Source: Gemmobacter aquarius
GTDB taxonomy: Bacteria; Pseudomonadota; Alphaproteobacteria; Rhodobacterales; Rhodobacteraceae
DNA: 64,000 nucleotides
Assembly: GCF_003060865.1 (NCBI RefSeq)
Contig: NZ_CP028918.1
Location: 2,158,001 to 2,222,000 of the forward strand
Direction of reading: 5' to 3'
Position 1 is the first letter of the stretch; each line of letters begins with the position of its first letter. The position numbers and the translations under genes were made by a program. Under the pieces are notes generated by a model. That model was not told the DNA's origin. It saw only the letters and a program-made list of their open reading frames with translations, and made no database searches. Of this stretch, positions 1 through 9,546 are shown in pieces.

Positions 1-724
1 AACGGTTCAGGAAATGCGCCACGTCCGGCGTCGCGGGGCGGTCATACACCTCGCCAGGCGTTCCGGTCTGGATGATCGTGCCTCGGTCCAGCACGACCAC
101 ACGGTCGCCCATTGCCAAGGCTTCGGTCTCGCTTCCGGTCACATGCAGGAAGGTGACGCCCAGCCGTTCGCGGATCGCCCTCAGTTCGTTGCGCATACGT
201 GACCGCAGGTTGGCGTCCAGCGCGCCGAGCGGTTCGTCCAGCAACACCAGCTTGGGCTTCATTGTCAAAGTCCGCGCCAGCGCCACACGCTGCCGTTGCC
301 CGCCCGAAATCTGGTCGACCCCGCGCCCCTCCATCCCCGACAGACCGACAAGTTCGATCATCTCGGCCGCCCGCCGCTCGACCTCGGCAGCCGCCAGCCC
401 CGATTTGCCATGCGTCAGGCCGAAACCGACGTTCTGCATCACCGTCAGATGCGGAAACAGAGCAAAGTTCTGAAATACGAACCCGATCCCCCGCTCGTGC
501 GCCTGCACGTTCGTGATGTCGCGCCCCTCGAAATAGATGCGCCCCGCCTCGGGCGCCTCGAATCCCGCGATGACCCGCAGAAGCGTCGTCTTGCCCGAAC
601 CCGACGGCCCGAGGAACGAAAGATATTCGTTCGCCCCGACCTCGAGCGACGCATCATTGAGAGCGACCAGATCGCCGTAGCGCTTGGTCACGCCCTCCAG
701 TCTGAAGACCGACGTGTCCACCAT
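1..724 (-). CDS. ABC transporter ATP-binding protein (partial, C-terminus beyond window)
   Basis: Energises import of a small solute, probably spermidine/putrescine-like or an amino-acid derivative, on the inner face of the membrane. The 241 visible codons start at an ATG at 724 and show Walker A (GPSGSGKTT, about residue 38), Q-loop (FVFQNFALFPHLTV), signature (ISGGQRQRVALARTL) and Walker B (LVLLDEPLGALD). The PotA-type regulatory C-domain would lie outside the window. Oddity: the switch-loop His of the usual VTHDQEEA motif is Gly here (HVTGSETEAL), which is directly readable. The gene follows the solute-binding protein and GntR genes on the same strand after a 257-bp gap, so it probably has its own promoter. 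Permeases are expected beyond position 1. Confidence 0.9.
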   Translation of the reverse strand, partial: MVDTSVFRLEGVTKRYGDLVALNDASLEVGANEYLSFLGPSGSGKTTLLRVIAGFEAPEAGRIYFEGRDITNVQAHERGIGFVFQNFALFPHLTVMQNVGFGLTHGKSGLAAAEVERRAAEMIELVGLSGMEGRGVDQISGGQRQRVALARTLTMKPKLVLLDEPLGALDANLRSRMRNELRAIRERLGVTFLHVTGSETEALAMGDRVVVLDRGTIIQTGTPGEVYDRPATPDVAHFLNR

Positions 725-829
725 AACCTCGCCTGAAGTTCGACCTGCCCTCATGGGACGGATCTGATTGTTTTTGGTCCGGACCGCAGGCCGCACATCG
801 CACGACCTACGGCTAAAACTGTACTTCGT

Positions 830-866
830 ATAACATAGGTGTTCCCACCACCTGTCAACATGTTAT
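830..866. promoter_or_regulatory. Imperfect inverted repeat in the 257-bp gap (725-981) upstream of the ABC ATPase
   Basis: Arms ATAACAT (830-836) and ATGTTAT (860-866) flank an inner AGGTG/CACCT dyad, in the most AT-rich stretch of this region. The position suits an operator or promoter for the ATPase gene, possibly bound by the adjacent GntR protein; that assignment is inference. No gene is seen in 725-981. Confidence 0.4.
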
Positions 867-981
867 TAAATTGCGAAATCACGCTTTTTTGGGCAAGTTA
901 AACAATAATTGGCCCAGTTTATGAACAGACCGCGAAGAGACCGCAACTGCCTTAATTGAACATTGCGTACGGCATTCGTTT

Positions 982-1965
982 TTACTGTGGACTAAGATAT
1001 GGTGCGAACGATCCGGTTTCGTTAATCACAGCGACGATCTTCATCCGCGCCAGATACCTTCGTGCCGTGATCGAAAGATGGTAGCGCAGATATTCGCACG
1101 CGGAATCAATGGGATGGTGCGTGATTAGGTCCAAGAGGGTCTGGTATTGCTCGATCGTATCCTCGTCCCGCGGCAGTCCCAGCAGGATCAGAGCACGGTC
1201 GACCGACGACAAAAGCAGCCTGTTCGACCGGATCATTTCAACCAGCGCCGCGTTTGGTGCCTGCGCAATGCAAAGTTCCAACAGCGCATCGCCGAGGTAT
1301 TGTGGCGTGATCCCCGGATCGGCGCCAATCCGCCCGAGCAATATCTCTACTTCGGCATAACGGATATGCGGACCGGCAAGACGCAACGCGGCAGGTTCCA
1401 TGATTCCGCGCAACTCGAACTTCTCGCTCACCGTCCGCGCCGTCAGTGGGCCTGCGATCCAGTGCGAGCTTGGGCTTTTGCGAACCAAGCCCCGTTCCTG
1501 CAACCGCGCCAGCACATCGCGCACCACGGTGCGGCTGACACCCAGATGATCGGCCAATTCGGTCTCGACGATCCGGAATTCGCCGAAGATCTGGCACGAG
1601 GCCACCTCTTCTTCGACCTTGTCATAGACATGCCGCCACGTCCCGCGCGTTTGCAGCGCCTGATCCACGACTTGCGGAATATCCAACTCCAACTCGCGGA
1701 TATCGCGCCTGATCGGGATGACGTCATCGCCGCCACTCCCGACCAGATAACCGCGCCCGTCGAAGCGGTTGATCAGCCCTTCCTCCAGCAACTGCCGCAG
1801 GGCAGATTGTACCGGAACGCGGCTGGTCTGCATTACGGCGGCAATCGGCCCTTCCAGCAGCACGAATCCTTGCGGCAGCACACCAGACAGGATGTTCTCG
1901 CGCAGCACGCGTCCGATCAACTCGTATCGCGGTTCCTGCGCCAAGGGGTTGACCGACCGGATCAT
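982..1965 (-). CDS. GntR/FCD-type transcriptional regulator with two winged-helix domains
   Basis: DNA-binding regulator of 327 residues. Two GntR-like winged helices can be read: one near residues 12-70 (SRVPVQSALRQLLEEGLI) and a second near 105-170 (VSRTVVRDVLARLQERGLV). A helical FCD-like ligand domain follows (about 180-310). Most GntR/FCD proteins have one HTH and about 230 residues, so the duplicated HTH and extra length are unusual. The start ATG overlaps the stop of the upstream solute-binding gene (ATGA), so it is translationally coupled to the transport/catabolic operon it probably controls. The ligand is unknown; 5-oxoproline or a hydantoin is a guess from context. Confidence 0.8.
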   Translation of the reverse strand: MIRSVNPLAQEPRYELIGRVLRENILSGVLPQGFVLLEGPIAAVMQTSRVPVQSALRQLLEEGLINRFDGRGYLVGSGGDDVIPIRRDIRELELDIPQVVDQALQTRGTWRHVYDKVEEEVASCQIFGEFRIVETELADHLGVSRTVVRDVLARLQERGLVRKSPSSHWIAGPLTARTVSEKFELRGIMEPAALRLAGPHIRYAEVEILLGRIGADPGITPQYLGDALLELCIAQAPNAALVEMIRSNRLLLSSVDRALILLGLPRDEDTIEQYQTLLDLITHHPIDSACEYLRYHLSITARRYLARMKIVAVINETGSFAPYLSPQ

Positions 1966-3193
1966 GCCGCCGCCCCCAGATTCACGCGACGCACGAAACG
2001 GTCCCAGGCGCGGGCTGCGTAATTGTATTCGTCCATGACCGTATTCCAGATCACGATTCGCCGCGCGCGGTCGACATAGGGACCGCCCGCCCGCCTCTCA
2101 CCGGCCCTGATCGCCACGTCGCCATCCGGCCCGGCAAGATCACGCGACGCGGCGGCCCCTTCGTACCAATAGGCCCATTCTTCCGGCGCCAGCCATTCCC
2201 GCGCCCGCTGCGGGTTCGAGATATAATAGCCCTGCCGCGCCATCACGGCTCCCGCATAGCCTGAAAGCCACCAGTTCAGGTATTCGTAGGCCATGTCGAG
2301 TTCGGCCCCGCGCAGATGCCGCGACAGGCTGCCCCCGCCATGCCACGCGCGATACCCCTCGGAGGGGGCCGATTCCACGAAATGCGGCCGCGCCTTGCGC
2401 AGCTTGCCATAGACAGGCGACCACATGCTCTGCACCGCCACCGCGCCGCGCTCGGCCAGTTCCGCCGCCTCGATCCCGTCGCGCCAGGTGCCGCAGAAAT
2501 ACCCCTCGGTCCGCCGCTCTTCCAGCAACGCCATAAGCGCATTGATCTCTTCGATGGTCATATTGCCGATATCGGCGAACTCGATCTCGCCCGTCGCCTC
2601 GGCAGCCAGCGCGGCGTCGAAGAACCCGATGGCAGGTTCGTCCACCAGCGCGATCCGCCCCTTGGCGCGGCGGTCCAGAAGCCATGCCCAGCTTGGCCGC
2701 ACATCCGGCCCCGCCCCGAACACACGGGCATCGTAGCCAAAGCTGTCCATATTGTGGACGGTGGGTAACATGCTGATATAGCGAGATTGTTTCGGCCCCA
2801 GAAATCCGCCCGGCTGAACATACAGCTTCTTGGCCGGCGCATCGCCCCGCCCGCGCCCTGCGTATTTGCTGACCCCGCCCAGCTTCACAAGGTCCGAGAT
2901 ATTGTCCCACTCGGGCACGCGCCCGATATCGATGGGCTGCAACGCCCCCAGAACCACACGATGTCGAGGTTATGGAAGCACTGCTCGTAGACGTCATAGC
3001 TTTCCGGCTGCATCGCTGCCCATCGTTGGCAGCTCAGGAAATCCTTTTTCTCGAACGCGATATCGAACCCCAGATCGGCCTTGGCCCTTTCGCGCACCGG
3101 ATCGAGCAGCGTGATCGAAGTGCCAAGCACCCGCAGCTTGCGCCGCGGAACGACCATGGGGGTCGCCAGCCCCGATTTCGCTTCATCTTTCAT
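1962..3193 (-). CDS. ABC transporter solute-binding protein, PotD-like (frameshifted)
   Basis: Binding component of an ABC importer, encoded by two overlapping frames: an N-terminal part from 3193 and a C-terminal part ending at 1962. The frame breaks in a C5 run at 2945-2949. Adding one base gives a continuous product of about 410 residues reading ...DIVWFWGALQPIDIGR... across the join. The C-terminal part has PotD-like features (VQSMWSPVYGK, LNWWLSGYAGAVMARQGYY). No signal peptide or Tat motif is visible after the ATG (MKDEAKSGLATPMVV), which is odd for a periplasmic protein. It lies downstream of pxpC and overlaps the GntR gene. I read the break as a sequencing error, but a pseudogene is not excluded. 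Confidence 0.75.
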
Positions 3194-3259
3194 CGTCCCT
3201 CGCGTCGGGTGCGGGCGGGGGCATGTGTCCTTGCCCCCGCCCCGTTTCGGTCGCCCCCT

Positions 3260-4231
3260 TCAGACCAGTGCCGCGCCGATGGCGTCAAGCACTGCCTTGC
3301 GGTCGCGGCGCGCTTGCAAGGCCTGCTCCATCGTCACCTTGACGAAACGGGTCGGCGTATGGGGCTGCAACTGCCCGATCAGGTCCATATCGGCAGACAC
3401 GACGGTTCCGAGCATGAAATATCCCCCGCCCGAAACCGCGTCGCGGTGCAGCACTATGGGTTCGGTGCCGCCGGGCACCTGAACCGAGCCATAGGGGTAG
3501 CAGGCATCCACAATGTTCGACGGATCCGACCCCGCGCCAAAGGGCTGCTCGCGGTCGGCAAACTCCAGCGGATGACCCGCCTTGAACCGGTAGCCGATAC
3601 GGTCCGCCTCAGGCGCGACCTTCCACGTATCCTCGAAAAAGGTCTTGCCCGCTGCTTCAGTGATGCGGTGCCAATAAAGCCCCGGCAGCATCCGCAATTC
3701 CGCAGGCGTGCCGGGCTTGCGCCGCAACGCCTCGGGCAGGCTGCGCCCTTCGGTCACGCCGCGCCCCGCGCTTACGGGCAACACATCGCCCGCCGCCAGC
3801 TTGCGCCCTTCGAAACCGCCCAGCGCGCCCAAAGTATAAGTCGACCGCGACCCCAGCACGACCGGCACGTCGATCCCGCCCGACACCGCAATATAGGCCC
3901 TCGCCCCCGCCTTCAGGAACCCGAAGGACAAAACCTGCCCCTTCTTCACCATGAACGCAGTCCAAGCCGCCCGCTCCTCGCCATCCACCTTCGGTGGCAT
4001 ATCCGCTCCGGTCACGGCAACCATGGCGTCGGCTGTGAATTCCAGTTCCGGCCCCAGAAACACCGCCTCCAGAACCGCTGCGCCTGAGTCATTGCCGACC
4101 AGAAGGTTTGCAGCCGCCAGCGATAGCATGTCCATCCCGCCCGAGGTCGGAATCCCCAGATGGTAATACCCCGGACGGCCAAGGTCTTGCACCGTCGTCG
4201 AAAGGCCCGGCTTGATGACATTAATGGCCAT
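3260..4231 (-). CDS. pxpC: 5-oxoprolinase subunit PxpC (KipA / biotin-dependent carboxyltransferase family)
   Basis: Subunit of the prokaryotic ATP-dependent 5-oxoprolinase PxpABC, which opens 5-oxoproline to glutamate in the cytoplasm. The 323-residue product has the family start (KPGLSTTVQDLGRPGYYHLGIPTSGGMD) shown by residues GLSTTVQDLGRPG and the cyclophilin-like core with LGSRSTYTLGALGGFEGR. Length and domain are normal. It overlaps pxpB by 11 bp, which fits PxpB-PxpC complex formation. The older name is allophanate hydrolase subunit 2-like. Family assignment is firm; the physiological substrate rests on context. Confidence 0.9.
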   Translation of the reverse strand: MAINVIKPGLSTTVQDLGRPGYYHLGIPTSGGMDMLSLAAANLLVGNDSGAAVLEAVFLGPELEFTADAMVAVTGADMPPKVDGEERAAWTAFMVKKGQVLSFGFLKAGARAYIAVSGGIDVPVVLGSRSTYTLGALGGFEGRKLAAGDVLPVSAGRGVTEGRSLPEALRRKPGTPAELRMLPGLYWHRITEAAGKTFFEDTWKVAPEADRIGYRFKAGHPLEFADREQPFGAGSDPSNIVDACYPYGSVQVPGGTEPIVLHRDAVSGGGYFMLGTVVSADMDLIGQLQPHTPTRFVKVTMEQALQARRDRKAVLDAIGAALV

Positions 4232-5096
4232 TTAGAGCCTCCATGATACGGGCATTGGTCCCGTCGATATCCTTCTGGAATTCGGTCAGCGAAAAACTCA
4301 CCGGGGCGATGCGCGGCATCCAGCGGCCCGCGTCGACCTCGGCCACCGTGTGGTCATATTCGGCGCGGTCGATGGGCTTCCATTTGACGATATCGCCGGG
4401 GCTGAACAGGCACATGAAATCGCGCAGATAGGGGACCGTCTGGTTCGGATCATAGATCGGCATGGGCGTGATGCCGAACATCTGGTAGCCCCCCGCACCC
4501 CGCACCGAATAGATGCAGGCAAAGCAGCCGCCATGCCCCACGGTCAGGCGCGGGGTATCGGTGCGCGGGCGCAGGTATTTGGGCGACTGGATCTGCCGCG
4601 GGCGATCCACCATCTGATAGAGGAACGGCAATCCCGCAACGAAACCCACCATTGACACGAACCACGGCGCGCCGGAATGCGCCTTGATGAACCCGTCCAC
4701 GCCATCAAGCCCGTTGATCCGCGCGGTGTATTCGATATCGGTCGAGGTCGGGTCCTGATGCCGTTCGCGAAACCGCATCAGCGTTTCGTGCGTCCACGGA
4801 TCGTTGTAAAGCACCGGAACCTCGATGATCCGCGTCTGCAAGGTAGAAGGCGCCGCCTGCGCGGCCGCCTCCAGCGCCTTCAACTCGGCCATCATCGCCT
4901 CGGGCGAGATCACGTCGGGATCGAAACGCACCTGAAACGACGCGTTCGCAGGGCAAATCTCGGTCACGCCCTTGATCTTGGCCTCGCGCAGCGCGCTGGT
5001 GATGGACATGCCCTTGAAAAAGGCTTCCAGCGACATTTCCTCGTCGCACTCGACAAAGATATGTTCGTCGCCGCCATAGGAGTATCTTGTCTTCAT
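4221..5096 (-). CDS. pxpB: 5-oxoprolinase subunit PxpB (KipI / allophanate hydrolase subunit 1 family)
   Basis: Partner of PxpC in 5-oxoproline hydrolysis. The 291-residue product is longer than KipI-type proteins (about 220) and has an N-terminal extension (about residues 1-60). The conserved core reads GFVAGLPFLYQM, SPKYLRPRTDTPRLTVGHGG and FGITPMPIYDPNQ. The start overlaps the end of the biotin carboxylase gene by 4 bp (ATGA) and the end overlaps pxpC, so the block is translationally coupled. Confidence 0.88.
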   Translation of the reverse strand: MKTRYSYGGDEHIFVECDEEMSLEAFFKGMSITSALREAKIKGVTEICPANASFQVRFDPDVISPEAMMAELKALEAAAQAAPSTLQTRIIEVPVLYNDPWTHETLMRFRERHQDPTSTDIEYTARINGLDGVDGFIKAHSGAPWFVSMVGFVAGLPFLYQMVDRPRQIQSPKYLRPRTDTPRLTVGHGGCFACIYSVRGAGGYQMFGITPMPIYDPNQTVPYLRDFMCLFSPGDIVKWKPIDRAEYDHTVAEVDAGRWMPRIAPVSFSLTEFQKDIDGTNARIMEALNGH

Positions 5097-6467
5097 TCAG
5101 CTTTCCCCTCCAGCCGATGTGCGTTCCGCTCAAGCCACGGCTCAAGCCAGCGTGTGTGGAAATCGGCCCGCGCCACATCGGCGTCACGGGCCAGCAATTT
5201 GTGCAAGGGTGCTGTGGTCGGCAGCCCTTCGACCGCCAATTCGTCCAACGCCCGCCGCATCCGGGCAATGGCCGACGGCCGGTCCTCGTCCCAGACGATC
5301 AGCTTGCCCAGCAGCGAGTCGTAAAACGGCGGCACGGTGTAGCCCTGATACAGCATCGTATCGAAGCGCACCCCTGCGCCCCCCGGAACCCGCAGCGCCG
5401 AAATGGTGCCGGGTGCGGGCTGAAATCCCTTGGACGGGTCTTCCGCGCAAATCCGCACCTCGATGGCGTGGCCGGTCAGGCGGATATCTTCCTGCCGGTA
5501 GCGCAGCGGCTCGCCCCCGCGATGCGAAGCATCTCGCGCACAAGATCGATGCCCGTGACCATTTCCGTCACCGGATGTTCGACCTGGATACGGGTGTTCA
5601 TTTCGATGAAATAGAACTGGTCGGCGGCATCGTCATACAGATACTCGACCGTCCCCGCCCCGCGATAGCCCACCGCCTCGGCCAAGGCCACGGCTGACGC
5701 GCACAGCCGTTCGCGGATGTCTTGCGGCAGGGTGGCCGAGGGCGCTTCTTCCCACACCTTTTGCCTGCGGCGCTGCAAGGAACATTCACGTTCAAAGCAA
5801 TGCACGGCGCTGCTGCCATCGCCCAGCACCTGCACCTCGATATGGCGGGCGCGTTCGATCACCTTTTCCATGTAAAGCCCGCCGTCGCCAAAGGCGGCTT
5901 TCGCTTCGGCACTGGCCTGCGGCATCAGGCGTTCGAATTCTTCCATGTCATGCGCGATGCGGATACCGCGCCCGCCACCGCCTGCGGCGGCCTTGATCAT
6001 CACCGGAAAGCCGATGGCAAGGGCGATGGCACGGGCCTGATCGGCGTCGTCCACGCGGCCATCTGACCCCGGCACTACGGGCACGCCTGCCGCTTCGGCG
6101 GCGATGCGGGCGGCGACCTTGTCGCCCATCACGCGGATGCTGTCGCCCTTGGGGCCGACCCAGACCATCCCCGCCGCTTCCACCGCATCGGCGAAATCGG
6201 CGTTCTCGGCCAGAAAGCCATAGCCCGGATGCACCGCATCGGCCCCTGTCAGGCGCGCAGCCTCAAGGATCGTGTCGATCTTCAGGTAGGATTTCGCCGC
6301 TGCGGGGGGCCGATCGGCACCGCCTCGTCTGCCAGTTTGACGGCCAGACTGTCGGCATCGGCAAGGCTGTAGACAGCAACCGTCTTTATCCCCAGTTCCT
6401 GCGCGGCGCGGATGATCCGCACCGCGATCTCGCCCCTGTTGGCGACGAGCAGTTTGCGCAGTGCCAT
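5093..6467 (-). CDS. accC: Biotin carboxylase, AccC-like (two frameshifts)
   Basis: ATP-grasp biotin carboxylase that charges the carrier protein encoded just upstream. Three overlapping frames make one protein. The N-terminal part ([21 protein letters not shown]) runs from 6467. The frame shifts at a G6 run (6304-6309). The central part has [14 protein letters not shown], the Gly-rich loop [12 protein letters not shown], and [15 protein letters not shown]. It shifts again at a C5 run (5514-5518) into the C-terminal part ([12 protein letters not shown]). One extra base at each run gives a normal protein of about 458 residues, reading [13 protein letters not shown] and [16 protein letters not shown] across the joins. 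Biotin carboxylases occur next to pxpABC in many bacteria; their role there is unclear. Confidence 0.82.
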
Positions 6468-6470
6468 CGC

Positions 6471-6707
6471 TCAGCCCAGCTCGACCAGCGGTTGGCCCGC
6501 CATCACCGGTTCCTCGTCATCGGCCGGAAAAGCGGTGATCGTGCCCGCCTGATCGGCGGCAACCTCGTTGAACGACTTCATTACCTCGATCAGGCCGATT
6601 ACATCGCCCACGGCCACGCTGTCGCCCACCTCTTTGAAGGCGGGCTTGTCGGGCGAGGGGCGGCGGTAGAAGGTGCCGGGAAGCGGGGACAGGATTTGCT
6701 TGGTCAT
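6471..6707 (-). CDS. Biotin carboxyl carrier protein, AccB-like (biotinyl domain only)
   Basis: A 78-residue biotinyl-domain protein. The biotinylated Lys lies in IEVMKSFNEV, preceded by PLPGTFYRRPSPDKPAF, which is typical of BCCP. It lacks the long N-terminal part of housekeeping AccB (about 150 residues), so it is a stand-alone carrier. The ATG at 6707 was chosen because the domain begins there. It lies 3 bp upstream of the biotin carboxylase gene and 20 bp after pxpA. Confidence 0.85.
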   Translation of the reverse strand: MTKQILSPLPGTFYRRPSPDKPAFKEVGDSVAVGDVIGLIEVMKSFNEVAADQAGTITAFPADDEEPVMAGQPLVELG

Positions 6708-6726
6708 CGTCTTTTTCCTTTGTCTT

Positions 6727-7446
6727 TCAAGCGGCCGAGGTGACTGCCGCGCGCACGGCTTGCGCCACCTGCACGGCGTTCGGGGTGTCGGAATGCACGC
6801 AGATCGCATCGGCGCGCACGGGAACGTCAACACCGCCCACAGAGCGCACCACCCCGTCGCGCATTGCCCGCAGACAGGCGCTGGCTGCGGCATCCGGGTC
6901 GGTCGCGGCGTGTTCGCGGGTGATGATCAACCCGCCCTGATCATTGTAATCGAGGTCGGCGTAGAATTCCGACACAAAGGCATGGCCCCGTGCGGTGTAG
7001 ACGGTTTCGTGCAGCGTGCCCGCCATGCCGTAAAGCGGCACGCGGAAGATATCGGCCACATCGGCCACCGCATGGGCCACATCTTCCATCCGTGCCGCCA
7101 TACCGTAAAGCGACCCGTGCGGTTTGATATGGTTCAGCGCCATGCCTTCGGCCTGAAGAAAACCTTTCAACGCGCCGATCTGGTAGATCATGCAGTTGAC
7201 CAGTTCCTCGCGCCCGATCTTCATCTCGCGGCGGCCAAAGCCTTGCAGGTCGGGCAAGGACGGGTGCGCGCCCACCTTGACGCCGCATTGCTTGGCAAGC
7301 TGCACCGTCCGGCGCATGTGGTTGAAGTCTGACGCGTGAAAGCCGCAGGCCACGTTGGCCACGTCGATCAGCGGCATCAGCCCTTCGTCGTCACCGATGC
7401 GGTAAAGGCCGAAGCCTTCGCCCATGTCGCAGTTGATGATGGTCAT
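6727..7446 (-). CDS. pxpA: 5-oxoprolinase subunit PxpA (LamB/YcsF family)
   Basis: Third subunit of the PxpABC 5-oxoprolinase. The 239-residue product shows the family landmarks INCDMGEGFGLYRIGDDEGLM at the N-terminus (19-residue core NCDMGEGFGLYRIGDDEGL), NVACGFHASD, GAHPSLPDLQGFGRR and VKPHG-like IKPHGSLYG. Length is normal. Its ATG overlaps the repaired hyuA stop (ATGA). Together with pxpB and pxpC on the same strand, this makes the 5-oxoprolinase assignment strong. Confidence 0.9.
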   Translation of the reverse strand: MTIINCDMGEGFGLYRIGDDEGLMPLIDVANVACGFHASDFNHMRRTVQLAKQCGVKVGAHPSLPDLQGFGRREMKIGREELVNCMIYQIGALKGFLQAEGMALNHIKPHGSLYGMAARMEDVAHAVADVADIFRVPLYGMAGTLHETVYTARGHAFVSEFYADLDYNDQGGLIITREHAATDPDAAASACLRAMRDGVVRSVGGVDVPVRADAICVHSDTPNAVQVAQAVRAAVTSAA

Positions 7447-9528
7447 GCAGCACCCCCGTATAGTCGAGCAGATAGACGCCCGATTCCGTCAGTTCCGCCG
7501 TCCAGTCCGGTTCCACCACCAGCGTGGTGGTCACTTCCTCGATCACGGCAGGGCCGATGATGCGGTCACCCGCGCCCAGCTTGTCGCCCGCATAGACCGG
7601 CGTGTCCTGTGCCACGCCATCGGCGGCAAAGATCATCGCGCGCGTTCCGGCCAAGGCCTTGTCGGCCCCTGCCCCTTTGCCAATGCTCATCCGGCGCGGC
7701 TTGTCGACCCGCCCCGAAATCGCGCTTTCCACGTTCACCACCTCGACCACGCTAGCGGGTTCGGAATAGGTGTAAAGCTCTTCGTGCCGCGCATGGAAGG
7801 CCGCCTTGAGCTGTTCCAGCGCCGCCTCGTCCAGTGCGAAGGGATCGACATCGACGGTGCATTCATGCACCTGTCCAACGTAGCGCATATCAAGGCTGCG
7901 TCGAATGGAAATGCGGTCTTCGGTAAAGCCGTCCTTTTTCAGGTCGGTCACGCCGCGCGCTTCCAGCCCCTTGAAAAGCCCGTCGAGTTTCGCCGCTGCC
8001 GCAGCTCCTTCCAGACGCACAGGCGCGGGGGCCATGTAGTTGTATTTCACGTCCGAGATGATCTGCCCGTAAGCGCACAGCCCCGAAGCCAGCTTCGAGA
8101 CAAGCACCCGCGTGATGCCCATTTCGCGCGCCAGCGCCGTGATATGCGCCCCTGTCGCCCCGCCCGCGCAGTTCAGCACGAAATCGCGCGGGTCATAGCC
8201 GCGTTCCACCGACACGCGGCGGATGGCATTGACCATGTTGTTGTTCACGATGGTGAACATGCCGTAAGCGGCCTGTTCGATGCTCAGGGAAAGCGGCTTG
8301 GCCAGCCCCGCGTCGATGGCCGTTCTTGCGCGGTTTACCGCCAGCGGCAAGCGCCCGCCCACAAGACCATCGGGGTTCAGATAGCCCAGCACAAGGTTCG
8401 CATCGGTGGTTGTGGGCTTGTCGCCGCCTTGGTCATAGCAGGCAGGCCCCGGTTCGGACCCCGCCGATTGCGGGCCCATCTGCAGCAGACCCATGCTGTC
8501 GATCCAGCCGATCGACCCACCGCCTGCCCCCAGCGTTTCCACCTGAATCATCGGAATCCCGATGCGATAGCGCAGGAAGTCGATGTTCTTGGATACATTC
8601 GCCCGACCGTCCCGCGTCAGCGTGATGTCGAAAGACGTGCCGCCCATGTCGACGGTGATGATGTTCTGCAAGCCCCAGGGCTCGCCGATGTAAAGCGCCG
8701 CCTGCGGGGCCGAGGCGGGGCCGGAATTGATCGCATAGACCGACTGGTCGCTGACCACCGACCCCAGCGCCAACCCGCCATTCGACTGGAAATAGCGCAC
8801 CGGATTTTTCGCACCGAGGCTGCGGAAATAGCCGTCCACCGCTTCGACATAGCGCGACAGGATCGGCGCAAGATAGGCGTTCACGATGGCTGTCGATGTG
8901 CGGGTATATTCGCGCACCTGCGGATACAGCAGACTGCCCACGGTCAGGCGCACGCCGGGCATCATCTCGCGCACGATATCGGCGGCGCGCAGCTCATGTT
9001 CGGGTGAAGCACCGACCAGACGAAGCTGATGGCCACCGAATCCACGCCCTCGCGCAGGAAATGGCGGCAGGCATCGCGCACATCTTCTTCGTGCAGGGGT
9101 GTGTGAACCGCTCCGGTCGACACCACCCGCTCGCGCACGCCGCGCCGCAGATAGCGCGGTACCAGCATTCGGGCGGGCGGATATTCGGGATCGTAGCGGT
9201 AGCCGTCTTCCTTGTGGCCCAGACGGATTTCGATGCTGTCCTCGTGCCCCGAGGTCGCGATCAGCCCCGTTCGCGCGCCCTTGTGCTGGATCAGCGCGTT
9301 TAGACCCACGGTCGTGCCGTTGATGCACAGATCGGCGTTCGACACGATCTCGGTCGCGGTGATCCCCGTTTCTTCCTCGATCAGCGCCAAGCCGTTCCGG
9401 ATGGCCTGTGTGGGGTCTTGCGGGGTGGAAAGCGCCTTGAAAATCCGCACCTCGCCCGTGCGGTCGGCAAGGATGAAATCGGTGAAGGTGCCGCCGGCGT
9501 CGATGCCAAGACGATAGGTGTTCTGCAT
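7443..9528 (-). CDS. hyuA: Hydantoinase/oxoprolinase HyuA family subunit (two frameshifts)
   Basis: ATP-dependent N-methylhydantoinase/5-oxoprolinase subunit A, which opens the lactam or hydantoin ring with HyuB. The N-terminal frame from 9528 has the ASKHA phosphate loop GIDAGGTFTDFILADR. The frame breaks near a G3 run (9002-9004). One added base restores VLHPEHELRAADIVREMMPG and leads into the rest (GGTSFDITLTRDGR, GAGGGSIGW, GSEPGPACYDQGG, TDANLVLG). The C-terminus needs one more G in the C5 run at 7453-7457; it then ends DYTGGAA and its TGA overlaps pxpA. The repaired length, about 695 residues, matches the intact paralogue at 17305-19404. Confidence 0.85.
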
Positions 9529-9546
9529 GGTGTTCTTCCTTGTCCG

